NCBI GenBank assembly: GCA_937891245.1
Contig: CALAGB010000560.1
Location: forward strand, 1 to 18,665
Direction of reading: 5' to 3'
Origin: an uncultured Thermomicrobiales bacterium
GTDB lineage: Bacteria; Chloroflexota; Chloroflexia; Thermomicrobiales; Thermomicrobiaceae
Length of the DNA stretch: 18,665 nucleotides
Shown here: piece by piece, positions 7,921 to 15,872 of the stretch
Layout: the number at the start of each line of letters is the position of its first letter
Numbering within the stretch: the first letter of the stretch is position 1
Program-made: the position numbers and the translations under genes
Notes under the pieces: model-generated
Seen by the model: only the letters and a program-made list of their open reading frames with translations
The model's database searches: none
Told to the model about the DNA's origin: nothing

Positions 7921-8070
7921 TTGGGGGAACGATTGCGATGACCCCGAACATGGTCCTCGTCCAGACCCGCCCGGGGGAACGATTGTGATGACCCCGAACA
8001 TGGTCCTCATCCGGACCTGCTTGGGGGAACGATTGTGATGACTCCGAACATGGTCTTCGTCCAGACCCGC
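7921..8070. repeat. Three tandem copies of a 50-bp unit
   Basis: Copies start at 7921, 7971 and 8021, each opening with TTGGGGGAAC or CCGGGGGAAC followed by GATTG(C/T)GATGAC(C/T)CCGAAC. They differ at only a handful of bases, so the duplication is recent or kept uniform. A related, diverged unit lies on the left edge (CCCGAAC at 7892), and about two diverged units lie in reverse orientation on the right (8279-8403). Each copy carries a small hairpin: GGTCCTCATCCGGACC in copy 2 and GGTCTTCGTCCAGACC in copy 3. Confidence 0.9.
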
Positions 8071-8118
8071 CCGGGGATAAATGCCCGGGCTCCAGTGGCG
8101 AAGTCCACTAAAGGGACT
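8066..8118. repeat. Left arm of 53-bp inverted repeat
   Basis: Pairs with 8226-8278. The outer 29 bases (containing CCCGGGGATAAATGCCCGGG) are identical to the complement of the other arm; over all 53 bases 46 match. The core CCCGGG(C)ATTTATCC(C)CGGG is itself partly self-complementary. Confidence 0.9.
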
Positions 8119-8154
8119 AAGAGACATGTACGAAGGCTGCGCAGACCCACACCC

Positions 8155-8184
8155 TGTCATGTTGAGCTGCGGCTCGGAATGACA
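8155..8184. repeat. Central 13-bp hairpin inside the palindromic element
   Basis: TGTCATGTTGAGC and GCTCGGAATGACA flank a four-base TGCG loop. Ten Watson-Crick pairs, two G-T wobbles and one mismatch are possible. The wording (TGTCATxxxGAGC ... GCTCxxxATGACA) resembles dispersed intergenic repeats found in many bacteria. It lies at the middle of the larger palindrome. Confidence 0.7.
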
Positions 8185-8225
8185 GCGGGGCAGCACGGAA
8201 TGGAGAGATGATATCGTCTCGCCCC

Positions 8226-8278
8226 AGCCCCTTCAGTGGGCTTTACCGATGGAGCCCGGGCATTTATCCCCGGGCGGG
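8226..8278. repeat. Right arm of 53-bp inverted repeat
   Basis: Complement of 8066-8118, with all seven differences in the inner 24 bases. If transcribed, the two arms could form a long stem enclosing the central hairpin at 8155-8184. Confidence 0.9.
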
Positions 8279-8513
8279 GTGCGGGCGACGACCCGGTCGG
8301 GGCACATGATCGATTCCCCCGGACGGGCCACGGGCGCGGTCCCTGTCACCGGCGCGGATCGACGTCCCCCCGGCTGGCATTCTGCAAAGAACCGTTCGGG
8401 ATCACAAAAGCGTCACCCGAGCACGGTGCGCCGGTCAGGCGAAGACGACATTGGTGATCGTCGCCGGAATCGGCGTGACAGGTTGCAAGGGGATATTCGA
8501 AGGGAGTTGATGC

Positions 8514-9002
8514 GTGCGACATGGACGGACATTACTCTGGGGCTTTGCCGGGACGATCGTGATGACCACGATCCTGCGGCTCAGCCAGGCGCTCGGGTTG
8601 ACCCGTATCGATCTGCCGTTGATGCTCGGTACGATGGTGACGAGGCGACGCGAGCGCGCCAAGGTTTACGGCTTTCTCATCCATCTGATGAACGGCTGGA
8701 TTTTCGCCTACGTCTACGCCTCGGCCTTTGAGTCGCTCAAACGCGCGACCTGGTGGATCGGCATGATTATCGGGGCGATCCACGGCCTCTTCGTGCTGAC
8801 GATCGGCATTCCCATCATCCCGGGGCTGCATCCGCGTATGGCGAACGAAGCGACCGGCCCGGAACCGACCCGCGATCTGCAGCCGCCCGGCTTCATGGCG
8901 CTCAACTACGGACAGCAGACGGCGATCGTGACGATGATTGCACACATCATCTTCGGCACGATTCTGGGAACCTTTTATCCGACACGTCACCGCAGGGTCT
9001 AG
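8514..9002 (+). CDS. Conserved four-helix membrane protein, unknown function
   Basis: A 162-residue protein with four likely membrane helices: about 8-27, 51-70, 80-104 and 136-154. A polar loop holds IIPGLHPRMANEATGPEPTR and LQPPGFMALNYGQQ; the clustered His, Arg, Glu, Pro and Asn there look conserved rather than random. I recall similar unnamed proteins in actinobacterial and Chloroflexota genomes but no function. The GTG at 8514 is the start: AGGGAG lies seven bases upstream and the protein character begins at once. An ATG at 8510 is in another frame without coding character. The stop TAG at 9000-9002 overlaps the stop of the convergent GH15 gene, so the two genes share their ends. Confidence 0.82.
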   Translation: MRHGRTLLWGFAGTIVMTTILRLSQALGLTRIDLPLMLGTMVTRRRERAKVYGFLIHLMNGWIFAYVYASAFESLKRATWWIGMIIGAIHGLFVLTIGIPIIPGLHPRMANEATGPEPTRDLQPPGFMALNYGQQTAIVTMIAHIIFGTILGTFYPTRHRRV

Positions 9003-10855
9003 AACGGCGCCTGCACTGTATCAGCATTGGCTAGCGTCAGTGCGGCGTTGATCAGGCCAATGTGGCTGAAGGCCTGCGGGAAATTCCCCAGCTGCTCGCC
9101 GGTTTTCGGGTGGATCTCTTCGGACAGCAGGCCGAGATCATTGCAATGATCAAGCATCGCCTGAAAGATCTCGTGCGCTTCATCGATCCGCCCGATGTGC
9201 GCTAGCGCCTCGACGAGCCAGAAGGAACAGATGACGAACGCACCCTCCTGTCCCGGCAGTCCGTCCTTGCCGAGATAGCGATAGACGAGTTCGTTCTTGG
9301 CCAGGTGCCGCTGAATGGCGTCGACCGTTCCGACGATGCGTGGATCGCTTGAGTCAAGGAAACCGACGAGCGGAGCGACCAGCACAGCGGCGTCGAGGTC
9401 GCCATTCGGTGTGCGGGTAAATGCGCCGATCTGCTTGTCGAAGCCGTAGGTCAGCAGCCAGTCGCGGATCGCGTTGCTCGTACCCTTCAATCGCGCGGCA
9501 TCGAGCTTCAGGCCATTATCCTTGATCAGTTCCAGCCCGCGCTCCATGCCGACGAACGCCATGATCTTGGAATGAATATGCTGCGCGCGACCGGAGCGCA
9601 CCTCCCATATGCCATCATCCGGCTCTTTCCAGCGCTTCAGAATGACGTTAATCAAGCCCTTGATCAGGTTGCGCGCATCCCGATCGAAATCGCCGCCCGA
9701 GCGGTGATAGAGGGTGAGCGCGTCGATCACCTCGCCGTAGACATCAAGCTGGAATTGATCGATGGCGGCGTTGCCAATCCGTACCGGACGCGATCCACGG
9801 TACCCTTCGAGCCCATCAAGGGTTCGTTCCTTTGCCTTTGACTGACCATAGATGGTGTAGAGGATGTTGACTTCGGGGTGGGTCAGCCGGGTGGCATAGA
9901 GCAGCCAGTGCGAGAAAGCATGGGCCTCGCGCGTGAAGCCGAGATCGAGCAGGGCGCGCACCGTAAACGCCGAATCGCGCAGCCAGCAGTAGCGGTAGTC
10001 CCAGTTACGCTGGCCGCCAATCACCTCCGGCAGCGAGGTTGTCGCGGCGGCCACGATCGCGCCGGACGGTGCGAAGGTGAGCATTTTGAGCGCCAGCGCG
10101 CTCCGCACGACAGCGTCGCGGTACGGCCCACGATAGTGACAGATACGCGACCACGTCTCCCAAAAGCTGCGCGTCAGCTGCTGCACCAGATCGAGCGTAC
10201 CGAGCGTCGGCAATTCCGCCGGCGCCTCGCGCGAGTAGGCGAGCGCGAAATCGGCACGATCACCGCGCGAGATATCGATCGTGGTCGCCAGAATGCCTTG
10301 CGGCTCGATCGTGAAGGGCACGCTGGTCACCAGCAGCAACGCATAGCCGCCCCACGAAATCATGTACGTGCTTTCGTTCTGCTTGCGGATTTTCGGCGTA
10401 CGGCGACCATAATCCGGGCGTACCTTTATCCGCACACGGAGGCGCATATGGCCCGAAATACCGGAGATACGCCGCACGATCTCGCGATCGGGGATCGGGA
10501 ACGTCTGCTTCTGCAATTCGGTCAGTGCCGGCATGAAGTCGGTTAGCCTGACGGAGCCACTCGCGGTTCTGAACTCGGTGGTCAGGATATTCGTTTCGTG
10601 GATATACGACCGGCTCGTCTCGTAGTCATCGAGCGGCTCGATCGAGAAATAGCCGCCGATATTCGCATCCAGCAACCGGCCGAAGACGGCATCGCCATCG
10701 AAATGCGGCAAACACCACCAATCGATCGAACCGTTGCGCGAAACGAGCGCTACGCTGCGCGCGTCGCCGATCACACCGTAATCGGCGATTGGGAGGTACT
10801 CCGGCCGAGCCGTCGTCCCCTCCCTCTGTCTCTTCACCTGCTCAGCAACCGGCAA
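8999..10855 (-). CDS. Glycoside hydrolase family 15 protein (glucoamylase/trehalase-like)
   Basis: A 618-residue enzyme of the bacterial GH15 group, which hydrolyses alpha-glucosidic bonds (glucoamylase, or trehalase in actinobacterial members). The N-terminal beta-sandwich (about 18-235) starts with IADYGVIGDARSVALVSRNG and SIDWWCLPHFDGDAVFGRLL. The (alpha/alpha)6 catalytic domain follows, with the hallmark NWDYRYCWLRDSAFT (284-298). The likely catalytic acid is Glu418 (DDGIWEVR), and the base is Glu579 or Glu580 (GLLSEEIHP). The C-terminal FPQAFSHIGLINAA is typical. No signal peptide is seen, so it acts in the cytoplasm. The TTG at 10855 is chosen because AAGGAG lies nine bases upstream; an in-frame GTG seven codons later is possible. 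It is transcribed away from the creatininase-family gene across a 106-base gap. Exact substrate cannot be read from sequence. Confidence 0.93.
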   Translation of the reverse strand: MPVAEQVKRQREGTTARPEYLPIADYGVIGDARSVALVSRNGSIDWWCLPHFDGDAVFGRLLDANIGGYFSIEPLDDYETSRSYIHETNILTTEFRTASGSVRLTDFMPALTELQKQTFPIPDREIVRRISGISGHMRLRVRIKVRPDYGRRTPKIRKQNESTYMISWGGYALLLVTSVPFTIEPQGILATTIDISRGDRADFALAYSREAPAELPTLGTLDLVQQLTRSFWETWSRICHYRGPYRDAVVRSALALKMLTFAPSGAIVAAATTSLPEVIGGQRNWDYRYCWLRDSAFTVRALLDLGFTREAHAFSHWLLYATRLTHPEVNILYTIYGQSKAKERTLDGLEGYRGSRPVRIGNAAIDQFQLDVYGEVIDALTLYHRSGGDFDRDARNLIKGLINVILKRWKEPDDGIWEVRSGRAQHIHSKIMAFVGMERGLELIKDNGLKLDAARLKGTSNAIRDWLLTYGFDKQIGAFTRTPNGDLDAAVLVAPLVGFLDSSDPRIVGTVDAIQRHLAKNELVYRYLGKDGLPGQEGAFVICSFWLVEALAHIGRIDEAHEIFQAMLDHCNDLGLLSEEIHPKTGEQLGNFPQAFSHIGLINAALTLANADTVQAPF

Positions 10856-10961
10856 TCGTCCCTGCTCCTTTCACATTCACTCGCGAGATGGTGCCCGTAT
10901 GCCCCGTTCCTATGGTAATATCGCTTGCTCATCAGTCGTGCCGTTACGTCGAAGGATCAGC

Positions 10962-11741
10962 ATGGACATGGACATGGAACACGCACCTCGCCACACGCTG
11001 TGGGACATGACCTGGACCGAACTGGATGCCGCGGCGCATGACATCGATCTCGTGCTCGTTCCGGTTGGCTCGACGGTGCAACATGGACCCAATAGCGTCT
11101 TCTCCTCCGATGCGGTACGGGCCAACGAGTTCGCGCTCAAAATCGCCGAGCGCCTCTATCCACGAGTCCTTGTCGCACCAGTGATGCCATTCGGTATTGC
11201 TCACCACCATATGAGCTTCCCCGGCACCATCTCGCTCTCACCCGAAACGTTTACGAATCTGCTCTTCGAGGTCGTCGAAAGCCTGGCCGAACATGGCTTC
11301 GACCGCTTCCTCTTCGTCAACGCCCATCCAGGTAACGAAGCCGCGCTCGATCTGCTACTCGGGCGGCTGCGCAACAAGCTCGACCTGAGTCCTGCCTGGG
11401 TCTCAATCTCGGCGCTTGCCAGGGATTCCGAGAAACCTGGCGGACGCGGGGAGGCGAGTGAACACGCCGGGCAGAGCGAAATCAGCCAACTTCTCTACCT
11501 CGCGCCATGGACCGTACGCACCGGCGCGCTGGCGGCGAACGAGCTACTGGAACAGGAGTATCCGTTCACCTCGCCCGAAGGCCCGATCCATGTAGCCTAC
11601 ACGTTCGATGAACTGACGACGAATGGCGTGATCGGCGACGCACGAAACGCTTCGGCGGAACTGGGAGAGCGCATCATCTCGACCGCCCTCGATCGAGTAT
11701 GTACCTTTGTTAAGGTTTTCTTCGACGGCGACGCATTCTAA
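10962..11741 (+). CDS. Creatininase-family amidohydrolase with altered metal-binding motif
   Basis: A 259-residue protein of the creatininase/MftE-like family, metal-dependent amide or lactam hydrolases. Family segments are LVPVGSTVQHGPN (32-44), SSDAVRANEFA with Asp50, HHHMSFPGTISLSPETF (81-97), FLFVNAHPGNEAAL with His122, and EHAGQSEISQLL (167-178; His168 and Glu173). In most members the first motif is GSTEQHGPH; here the Glu ligand is Val39 and the trailing His is Asn44. The other metal ligands are kept. The enzyme may bind one metal ion less or have a changed reaction. The ATG at 10962 has GAAGGA six bases upstream; ATGs two and four codons later cannot be excluded, nor is an in-frame ATG at 10899 supported. 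It is a single gene divergent from the GH15 gene, so its substrate cannot be inferred from context. Confidence 0.85.
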   Translation: MDMDMEHAPRHTLWDMTWTELDAAAHDIDLVLVPVGSTVQHGPNSVFSSDAVRANEFALKIAERLYPRVLVAPVMPFGIAHHHMSFPGTISLSPETFTNLLFEVVESLAEHGFDRFLFVNAHPGNEAALDLLLGRLRNKLDLSPAWVSISALARDSEKPGGRGEASEHAGQSEISQLLYLAPWTVRTGALAANELLEQEYPFTSPEGPIHVAYTFDELTTNGVIGDARNASAELGERIISTALDRVCTFVKVFFDGDAF

Positions 11742-12089
11742 TCCGGCGTTCCCCCACGATTCGGTCACCTTCAGGATCATGTACGTCTGCTTCGCCGGGT
11801 AACTTGCCTGTGCGCACGTACGCGGCTTACCGCGACATTCCGTCAATCATCTCAGCATGGGAATCACCGTTCTGACCCCGATCACATCTGTGCCAAAAGG
11901 CGGAGTGGCCCGACGATCGGGAGGTCTCGGCCTGCCAAAACCCGTACTTTTAGGTTATCTCTCCGCTTCGGGGAACACCCGTATAGTCACGGCGATGATG
12001 CCGCAGCCGCTACCGCATTCCCCTTCTTCCGGCGTCGCTGAATTGCATTGAAAAACGACCCGCTGAAAGCCAGAGCAGGAGCCCGATCC
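11742..12089. other. Intergenic region before the GGDEF-EAL gene: two candidate hairpins and a -10-like box
   Basis: No gene is seen. At 11798-11831 GGTAA and TTACC enclose GCC/GGC and GCG/CGC pairs, a branched hairpin that may mark the end of the creatininase-family transcript, though no T-run follows. At 11899-11936 GGC/GCC and GGCC/GGCC pairs surround CCCGA-CGA-TCGGG. TATAGT at 11982-11987 could be a -10 box for the next gene, with no convincing -35. I looked for a cyclic di-GMP riboswitch because of the downstream enzyme and did not find its conserved core. Confidence 0.4.
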
Positions 12090-14654
12090 ATGATAGAAAC
12101 GGCCAACCCCGGTCTGCGGTTCGGCGTTCACGTCGCCTCACCAATCACCTTGCAACCACCCGAGCCGCCACCGGCGACCCTGCACAAATTGGCTCGGCTT
12201 GCGCTCCGGTTCACCGGCGCGAGAACGGCATCATTCTGGTTCGACGACACCGTTACCTCCCGGCGACATTTCACGATCTCAACCGTCCCGAATCTCACTG
12301 ACATTGACGACGACACGCTGCGCCAGGCCGTCACCGGCGCCATCGCGTCCGGTCTTCCCTGCACCTATCACCATCATGATTCGTCGCACGATCTCACCAC
12401 TGGTGATCTGCACACGCTTGCCGTGCCGCTGCGCTGTTACGGCCTCTTCAGCGCCGCGCTCGTCATGACCGACGCGGCTCCCCGCCAGTGGCAGCCGGAC
12501 GATATCGAGGGCCTGTTGGATATCGCCTCGCTCGCCGAAAGCATCCTCGCCGCGACGCCAATCGTTGAACCAGATCAGTCCGAGCAGCTTGCCCGACTTG
12601 AAGCGAGCGAGCGCCGCTTTCGCAAGGTGTTCGCCGAGGCCGCCATCGGCGTGATTACGACCTCGCTCGACGGACGCTTCCTCCAGGTCAATCGCGCCTT
12701 CTGCCAGATTACCGGCTACAGCGAACGAGAACTGCGCGGGACGAATATCCTGGAGATCACGCACTCGGAGGACGTCGAAAAGAGCGCCGACCGCTATCGC
12801 CAGTTGATCGAAGACATGATTCCCTATTTTCATATGGAGACGCGCTACGTCCGCTTCGACGGGCGCATCGTCCCGGCCGAACTGAGCAGTTCGCTCGCCT
12901 GCGATGACGACGGCCGGCCGCTCTATATCATCGGGCTGGTGCAGGATCTGAGCGAACGGAAGGTGGCCGAGGCGAGGCTACGCGAAAACGAGCAGCGCTA
13001 TCGCTCGCTCTTCTATCACAACCCCGACGCCGTCTTCTCGCTCGATCCACGTGGCACGTGCCTCAGCGCCAATCCGGCGTGCGAGGAGATCACCGGCTAT
13101 CGCGTCTCCGAGATCGTGCGGTCACCGCTTTCGGCGCTCGTCGTGCGCGAGGATCTGCCGAGCACGCTGCGCCATATCGTGCGCACCGCCCGTGGCGAGG
13201 CTCAGAGCTTCGAGATCGGGATCGTGCGCAAATCGGGGGAACGCGCCCGGCTGCGCATTACATCGTTGCCGATCATCGTCGATGGCGAGATCGTCGGTAT
13301 CTACGGCATCGCCAAGGACGAGACGGATCGTCGCAACCTTGAGGAACAGCTTCACCATCAAGCCTTCCATGACGCGCTCACCCGCCTGCCGAATCGCAGT
13401 CTCTTCCTCGATCGCCTGCACCACGCACTGGCGCGGGCCGGGCGAAATCAGACGATGCTGGCGGTCCTCTTTCTCGATCTCGATAACTTCAAGGTGATCA
13501 ACGACAGCCTCGGACATGAGGTCGGTGATCAGCTATTGATGAGCGTGGCGGCCCGGCTGAGCGCCGCGATGCGAGACGACGATATCGCGGCGCGACTCGG
13601 CGGCGACGAGTTCATTCTGTTGCTGGAGGGTATCCGCGACGTTGCCGAGGCAGAGGGCGTGGCGCAACGGATACACGACATCCTCAAGGCACCCTTCACG
13701 GTCGGCCGTCGCGAGGTCTTTGTGACCTCAAGCATCGGCATCGCGCTCGGCACCTCGCCAAGTGATCGGCCGGATGAACTGCTGCGGAACGCCGATGTCG
13801 CCATGTACGGCGCCAAACGGAACGGGCGGGCGTGCTTTGAAGTCTTTAATCCGGAGATGCACGCCAGCGTCGTGCACCGTCTGGAGATCGAACAGGACCT
13901 CCGTCAGGCGATCGAGCGTCACGCCTTTCGCGTGCATTACCAGCCGAAGCTCGACATCGCCACCGGCGAGATCGTCGAAATGGAAGCGCTCATCCGCTGG
14001 CAACATCCCGAGCGCGGCATCATCCTGCCCGCGGATTTTGTCCCGCTAGCGGAAGAGACCGGACTCATCGTACCGATCGGGCAGTGGGTGCTCCGTGAAG
14101 CATGCCATCAGTTGCGGCGCTGGCAGATCGACTTTCCGGAACGCGCGCCGCGGATGGTCAGTGTCAACCTCTCGGCGGTACAGTTGCGCTTGCCGAGCCT
14201 GATTGACGACGTCGCCGCCGTGCTCGACGAAACCGGCCTCGACCCCAGCTGTCTCTATCTCGAAATCACCGAGAGCGCGGTCATGGACAACCCCGAGATG
14301 GCGATGGAAACGCTCAGCAAGCTCAAGACGCTCGGCGTGCGGCTGGCCATCGACGACTTCGGCACCGGCTACTCCTCACTCTCCTACCTCAAGCGCTTCC
14401 CGGTCGACCTCCTCAAGATCGATCAGACGTTCATCGAGGAGCTTACCGGTGGTGAAGAGAATTCGGTGATCGTCGGTGTCACGATCCGGCTGGCGCACGC
14501 ACTCGGCATGCGCGTCGTCGCCGAGGGGGTCGAGGCACCGGAGCAGCTGGATCGTCTGCGCGAACTGAAATGCGACCTGGCGCAGGGGTATCACATCTCG
14601 CATCCGCTGCCGGCCTCCGCCATCGAACAACTCATCGCTGTTCAGCGCGCCTGA
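12090..14654 (+). CDS. Cyclic di-GMP enzyme with GAF-like, PAS, PAS, GGDEF and EAL domains
   Basis: An 854-residue signalling protein. Order: GAF-like region (about 15-145), PAS 1 (175-290; FRKVFAEAAIGVITTSLDGR), PAS 2 (300-415; FYHNPDAVFSLD), GGDEF (420-585) and EAL (600-845). The diguanylate cyclase site is intact (ARLGGDEF, 504-508), and an RxxD inhibitory site (RDDD) lies five residues before it, so product feedback is likely. The phosphodiesterase site also looks whole: EALIRW, NLSAVQL, LEITES, DDFGTGYSSL, KIDQTFIE and AEGVE. It could make or break cyclic di-GMP depending on input to the PAS/GAF domains. No membrane helix is visible, so it is cytoplasmic. The ATG at 12090 has CAGGAG about eight bases upstream and is preferred over an in-frame TTG at 12048. 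It is a single gene, followed by a terminator at 14894. Confidence 0.95.
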   Translation: MIETANPGLRFGVHVASPITLQPPEPPPATLHKLARLALRFTGARTASFWFDDTVTSRRHFTISTVPNLTDIDDDTLRQAVTGAIASGLPCTYHHHDSSHDLTTGDLHTLAVPLRCYGLFSAALVMTDAAPRQWQPDDIEGLLDIASLAESILAATPIVEPDQSEQLARLEASERRFRKVFAEAAIGVITTSLDGRFLQVNRAFCQITGYSERELRGTNILEITHSEDVEKSADRYRQLIEDMIPYFHMETRYVRFDGRIVPAELSSSLACDDDGRPLYIIGLVQDLSERKVAEARLRENEQRYRSLFYHNPDAVFSLDPRGTCLSANPACEEITGYRVSEIVRSPLSALVVREDLPSTLRHIVRTARGEAQSFEIGIVRKSGERARLRITSLPIIVDGEIVGIYGIAKDETDRRNLEEQLHHQAFHDALTRLPNRSLFLDRLHHALARAGRNQTMLAVLFLDLDNFKVINDSLGHEVGDQLLMSVAARLSAAMRDDDIAARLGGDEFILLLEGIRDVAEAEGVAQRIHDILKAPFTVGRREVFVTSSIGIALGTSPSDRPDELLRNADVAMYGAKRNGRACFEVFNPEMHASVVHRLEIEQDLRQAIERHAFRVHYQPKLDIATGEIVEMEALIRWQHPERGIILPADFVPLAEETGLIVPIGQWVLREACHQLRRWQIDFPERAPRMVSVNLSAVQLRLPSLIDDVAAVLDETGLDPSCLYLEITESAVMDNPEMAMETLSKLKTLGVRLAIDDFGTGYSSLSYLKRFPVDLLKIDQTFIEELTGGEENSVIVGVTIRLAHALGMRVVAEGVEAPEQLDRLRELKCDLAQGYHISHPLPASAIEQLIAVQRA

Positions 14655-14667
14655 TGCGCGAACTGTG

Positions 14668-14673
14668 TACAAT
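14668..14673 (+). promoter_or_regulatory. Possible -10 box in front of the proC leader
   Basis: TACAAT preceded by TGTG, just behind the GGDEF-EAL stop codon. No good -35 hexamer lies 16-18 bases upstream. If used, the transcript would start near 14680 and run through a 330-base leader to proC. Confidence 0.3.
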
Positions 14674-14722
14674 TGCCGCAATGATATGCACGCTTCACAC
14701 GTCCAGGACCGAAGGGGAAGAC

Positions 14723-14857
14723 GTGAATCGCTCAGTTTCCATCGAATGCGCCATGACGAATCGCCGGCGATCGTCGCGCTCCGCGTTCATCCCCCGGCAA
14801 CAACGGCCCGACCCTAGTTACGGCTCCTGGCCCGTGTCTGCTGGAGTGATCGACTGA
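14723..14857 (+). CDS. Possible 44-residue leader ORF upstream of proC
   Basis: A GTG-started frame of 45 codons with a good ribosome site (GAAGGGG, about five bases upstream of the start) between a -10-like box and the terminator at 14894. The product is Arg/Ser-rich (MTNRRRSSRSAF in its middle) and has four prolines near the centre and end (IPRQQRPDPSYGSWP). No family is recognised. It could be a leader peptide in an attenuation system for proC, or chance. Few features beyond the ribosome site support it. Confidence 0.25.
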   Translation: MNRSVSIECAMTNRRRSSRSAFIPRQQRPDPSYGSWPVSAGVID

Positions 14858-14893
14858 CCACACGTCGCCACGTCAGAATCTCCAGCGAGGACG

Positions 14894-14914
14894 GGCGCCA
14901 GCCGGCGCCTTTTT
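14894..14914 (+). terminator. Intrinsic terminator between the GGDEF-EAL gene and proC
   Basis: GGCGCC-AGCC-GGCGCC followed directly by TTTTT: a perfect 6-bp GC stem with a four-base loop and a U-run on the plus strand. It lies 240 bases after the GGDEF-EAL stop and 95 bases before the proC start, so it could end the upstream transcript or act as an attenuator of proC. Confidence 0.85.
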
Positions 14915-15009
14915 CGTGCCCGAGAGCCGCGTCCTACGACGAGCAATCTAAAGCCGTTGAACACCGTTGTTGCCATGTATCGGCAACCCTGAAGTTGGAG
15001 CTTGAATCG

Positions 15010-15861
15010 ATGCAATCCGTGACGCAAGCAGATGTCCAGAACGTCCTCTGGAACCGGCGACTCGCTTTTATCGGCTGCGGCGTGATGGCCGAGGCGATCA
15101 TGTCAACGCTGTTGCGCGGCGAGCTGGTGGAGGCGGGCCAAATCACCGGCAGCGATCCGTTCGAAGCGCGCCGCCGCGAGTTAACCACGAAGTACGGCGT
15201 GCGCCTCGTCGCCGAAAATGGTGAGGCGGCCAAGGGCGCCGATGTCGTCCTGCTCACCGTCAAGCCGCAAACCCTGAACGACGTCCTGCGCGACCTGTCC
15301 GGCAGGCTCGAAGCGGGGCAGCTCGTCATCTCGATCGTGCCCGGCGCGACCGTCACCCAGCTATCGGGTGGCCTGCGCCATGAGCGGGTCGTTCGCTCGA
15401 TGCCGAACACGCCGGCCCAGATCGGTTACGGCGCGACCGTCTGGTACGCCGGCGCGGCGGTCGACGCTGATGGCGAGGCGCTCGTCTCGGCGATTTTGAG
15501 CGCGATGGGCACGGCGATTCGCGTCAGCAGTGAGGACGCCGTCGACATGTCGACGGCGCTGAGCGGCACCGGTCCGGCCTATATCTTCCTGGTGATGGAG
15601 GCGCTGATCGACGCCGGGGTGCACATGGGCTTCCCACGCCGCACGGCCGAGGAGTTGGTGCATCAGACGGTGCTCGGCTCCGTCCTCTTCGCGCGGGAGT
15701 CAGGCAAGCATCCGGCCGAACTGCGCAACATGGTGACGACGCCAGGTGGCACGACCGCTGCCGCGATCTATGAGATGGAGAAGGGCGGCCTGCGCACCGT
15801 CATCGCTGACTCGATCTGGGCCGCCTATCGCCGCGCGCAGCAGTTGGGGCAGAGCGCCTAG
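15010..15861 (+). CDS. proC: Pyrroline-5-carboxylate reductase
   Basis: Catalyses the last step of proline synthesis, NAD(P)H-dependent reduction of 1-pyrroline-5-carboxylate, in the cytoplasm. The 283-residue length is usual. The Rossmann nucleotide motif is FIGCGVMAEAI (20-30). Then come VKPQ (84-87), RSMPNTPAQIGYG (129-141), the substrate-site signature ALSGTGPAYIFLVMEAL (183-199) and MVTTPGGTTAAAI (241-253). The ATG at 15010 has GGAG about nine bases upstream; a TTG at 14995 in frame is less likely. The N-terminus carries about 15 residues before the Rossmann fold, a little longer than common. The gene stands behind a terminator and possible leader, so it is probably transcribed on its own. 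It is followed on the other strand by gene remnants. Confidence 0.96.
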   Translation: MQSVTQADVQNVLWNRRLAFIGCGVMAEAIMSTLLRGELVEAGQITGSDPFEARRRELTTKYGVRLVAENGEAAKGADVVLLTVKPQTLNDVLRDLSGRLEAGQLVISIVPGATVTQLSGGLRHERVVRSMPNTPAQIGYGATVWYAGAAVDADGEALVSAILSAMGTAIRVSSEDAVDMSTALSGTGPAYIFLVMEALIDAGVHMGFPRRTAEELVHQTVLGSVLFARESGKHPAELRNMVTTPGGTTAAAIYEMEKGGLRTVIADSIWAAYRRAQQLGQSA

Positions 15862-15872
15862 CCGGACCAATC

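Larger units (their letters stand above)
7889..8403. repeat. Large imperfect palindromic intergenic element with 13-bp terminal inverted repeats
   Basis: The ends are a perfect inverted pair: GATCCCGAACGGT at 7889-7901 and its complement at 8391-8403. Similarity continues inward (GCAGGATGCCCGC on the left against GCAGAATGCCAGC on the right). Each half contains about 50-bp units with a G-run (GGGGGAAC or GGGGGGAC), ending in a 53-bp arm, and the two arms face each other across a 107-base centre. The left half is longer than the right by roughly one unit (177 against 125 bases outside the arms). No transposase, long reading frame with coding character or obvious target duplication is present. 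It looks like a non-autonomous dispersed repeat or a structured intergenic element. Copies elsewhere in the genome cannot be seen from here. Confidence 0.75.

Noticed and set aside
7921..8070. CRISPR array
   Set aside because: The 50-bp copies are contiguous and near identical with no unique spacers, and no cas gene is near.
7783..8196. Open frame on the minus strand through the repeat element
   Set aside because: Its protein only reflects the 50-bp repeats and hairpins, with no coding bias or ribosome site.
8510..8731. ATG at 8510 as the start of a different protein
   Set aside because: Frame lacks coding character and stops inside the membrane-protein gene, whose GTG start is at 8514.
10893..10921. 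Promoter with TAATAT at 10916-10921 for the creatininase-family gene
   Set aside because: No -35 hexamer at a usable distance; the box alone is too weak to call.
11742..12089. Cyclic di-GMP riboswitch before the GGDEF-EAL gene
   Set aside because: Hairpins exist but the conserved GEMM core was not found, and the -10-like box lies downstream of them.
14655..14914. T-box leader before proC
   Set aside because: No T-box consensus (AGGGTGG...ACCGCG type) precedes the terminator.
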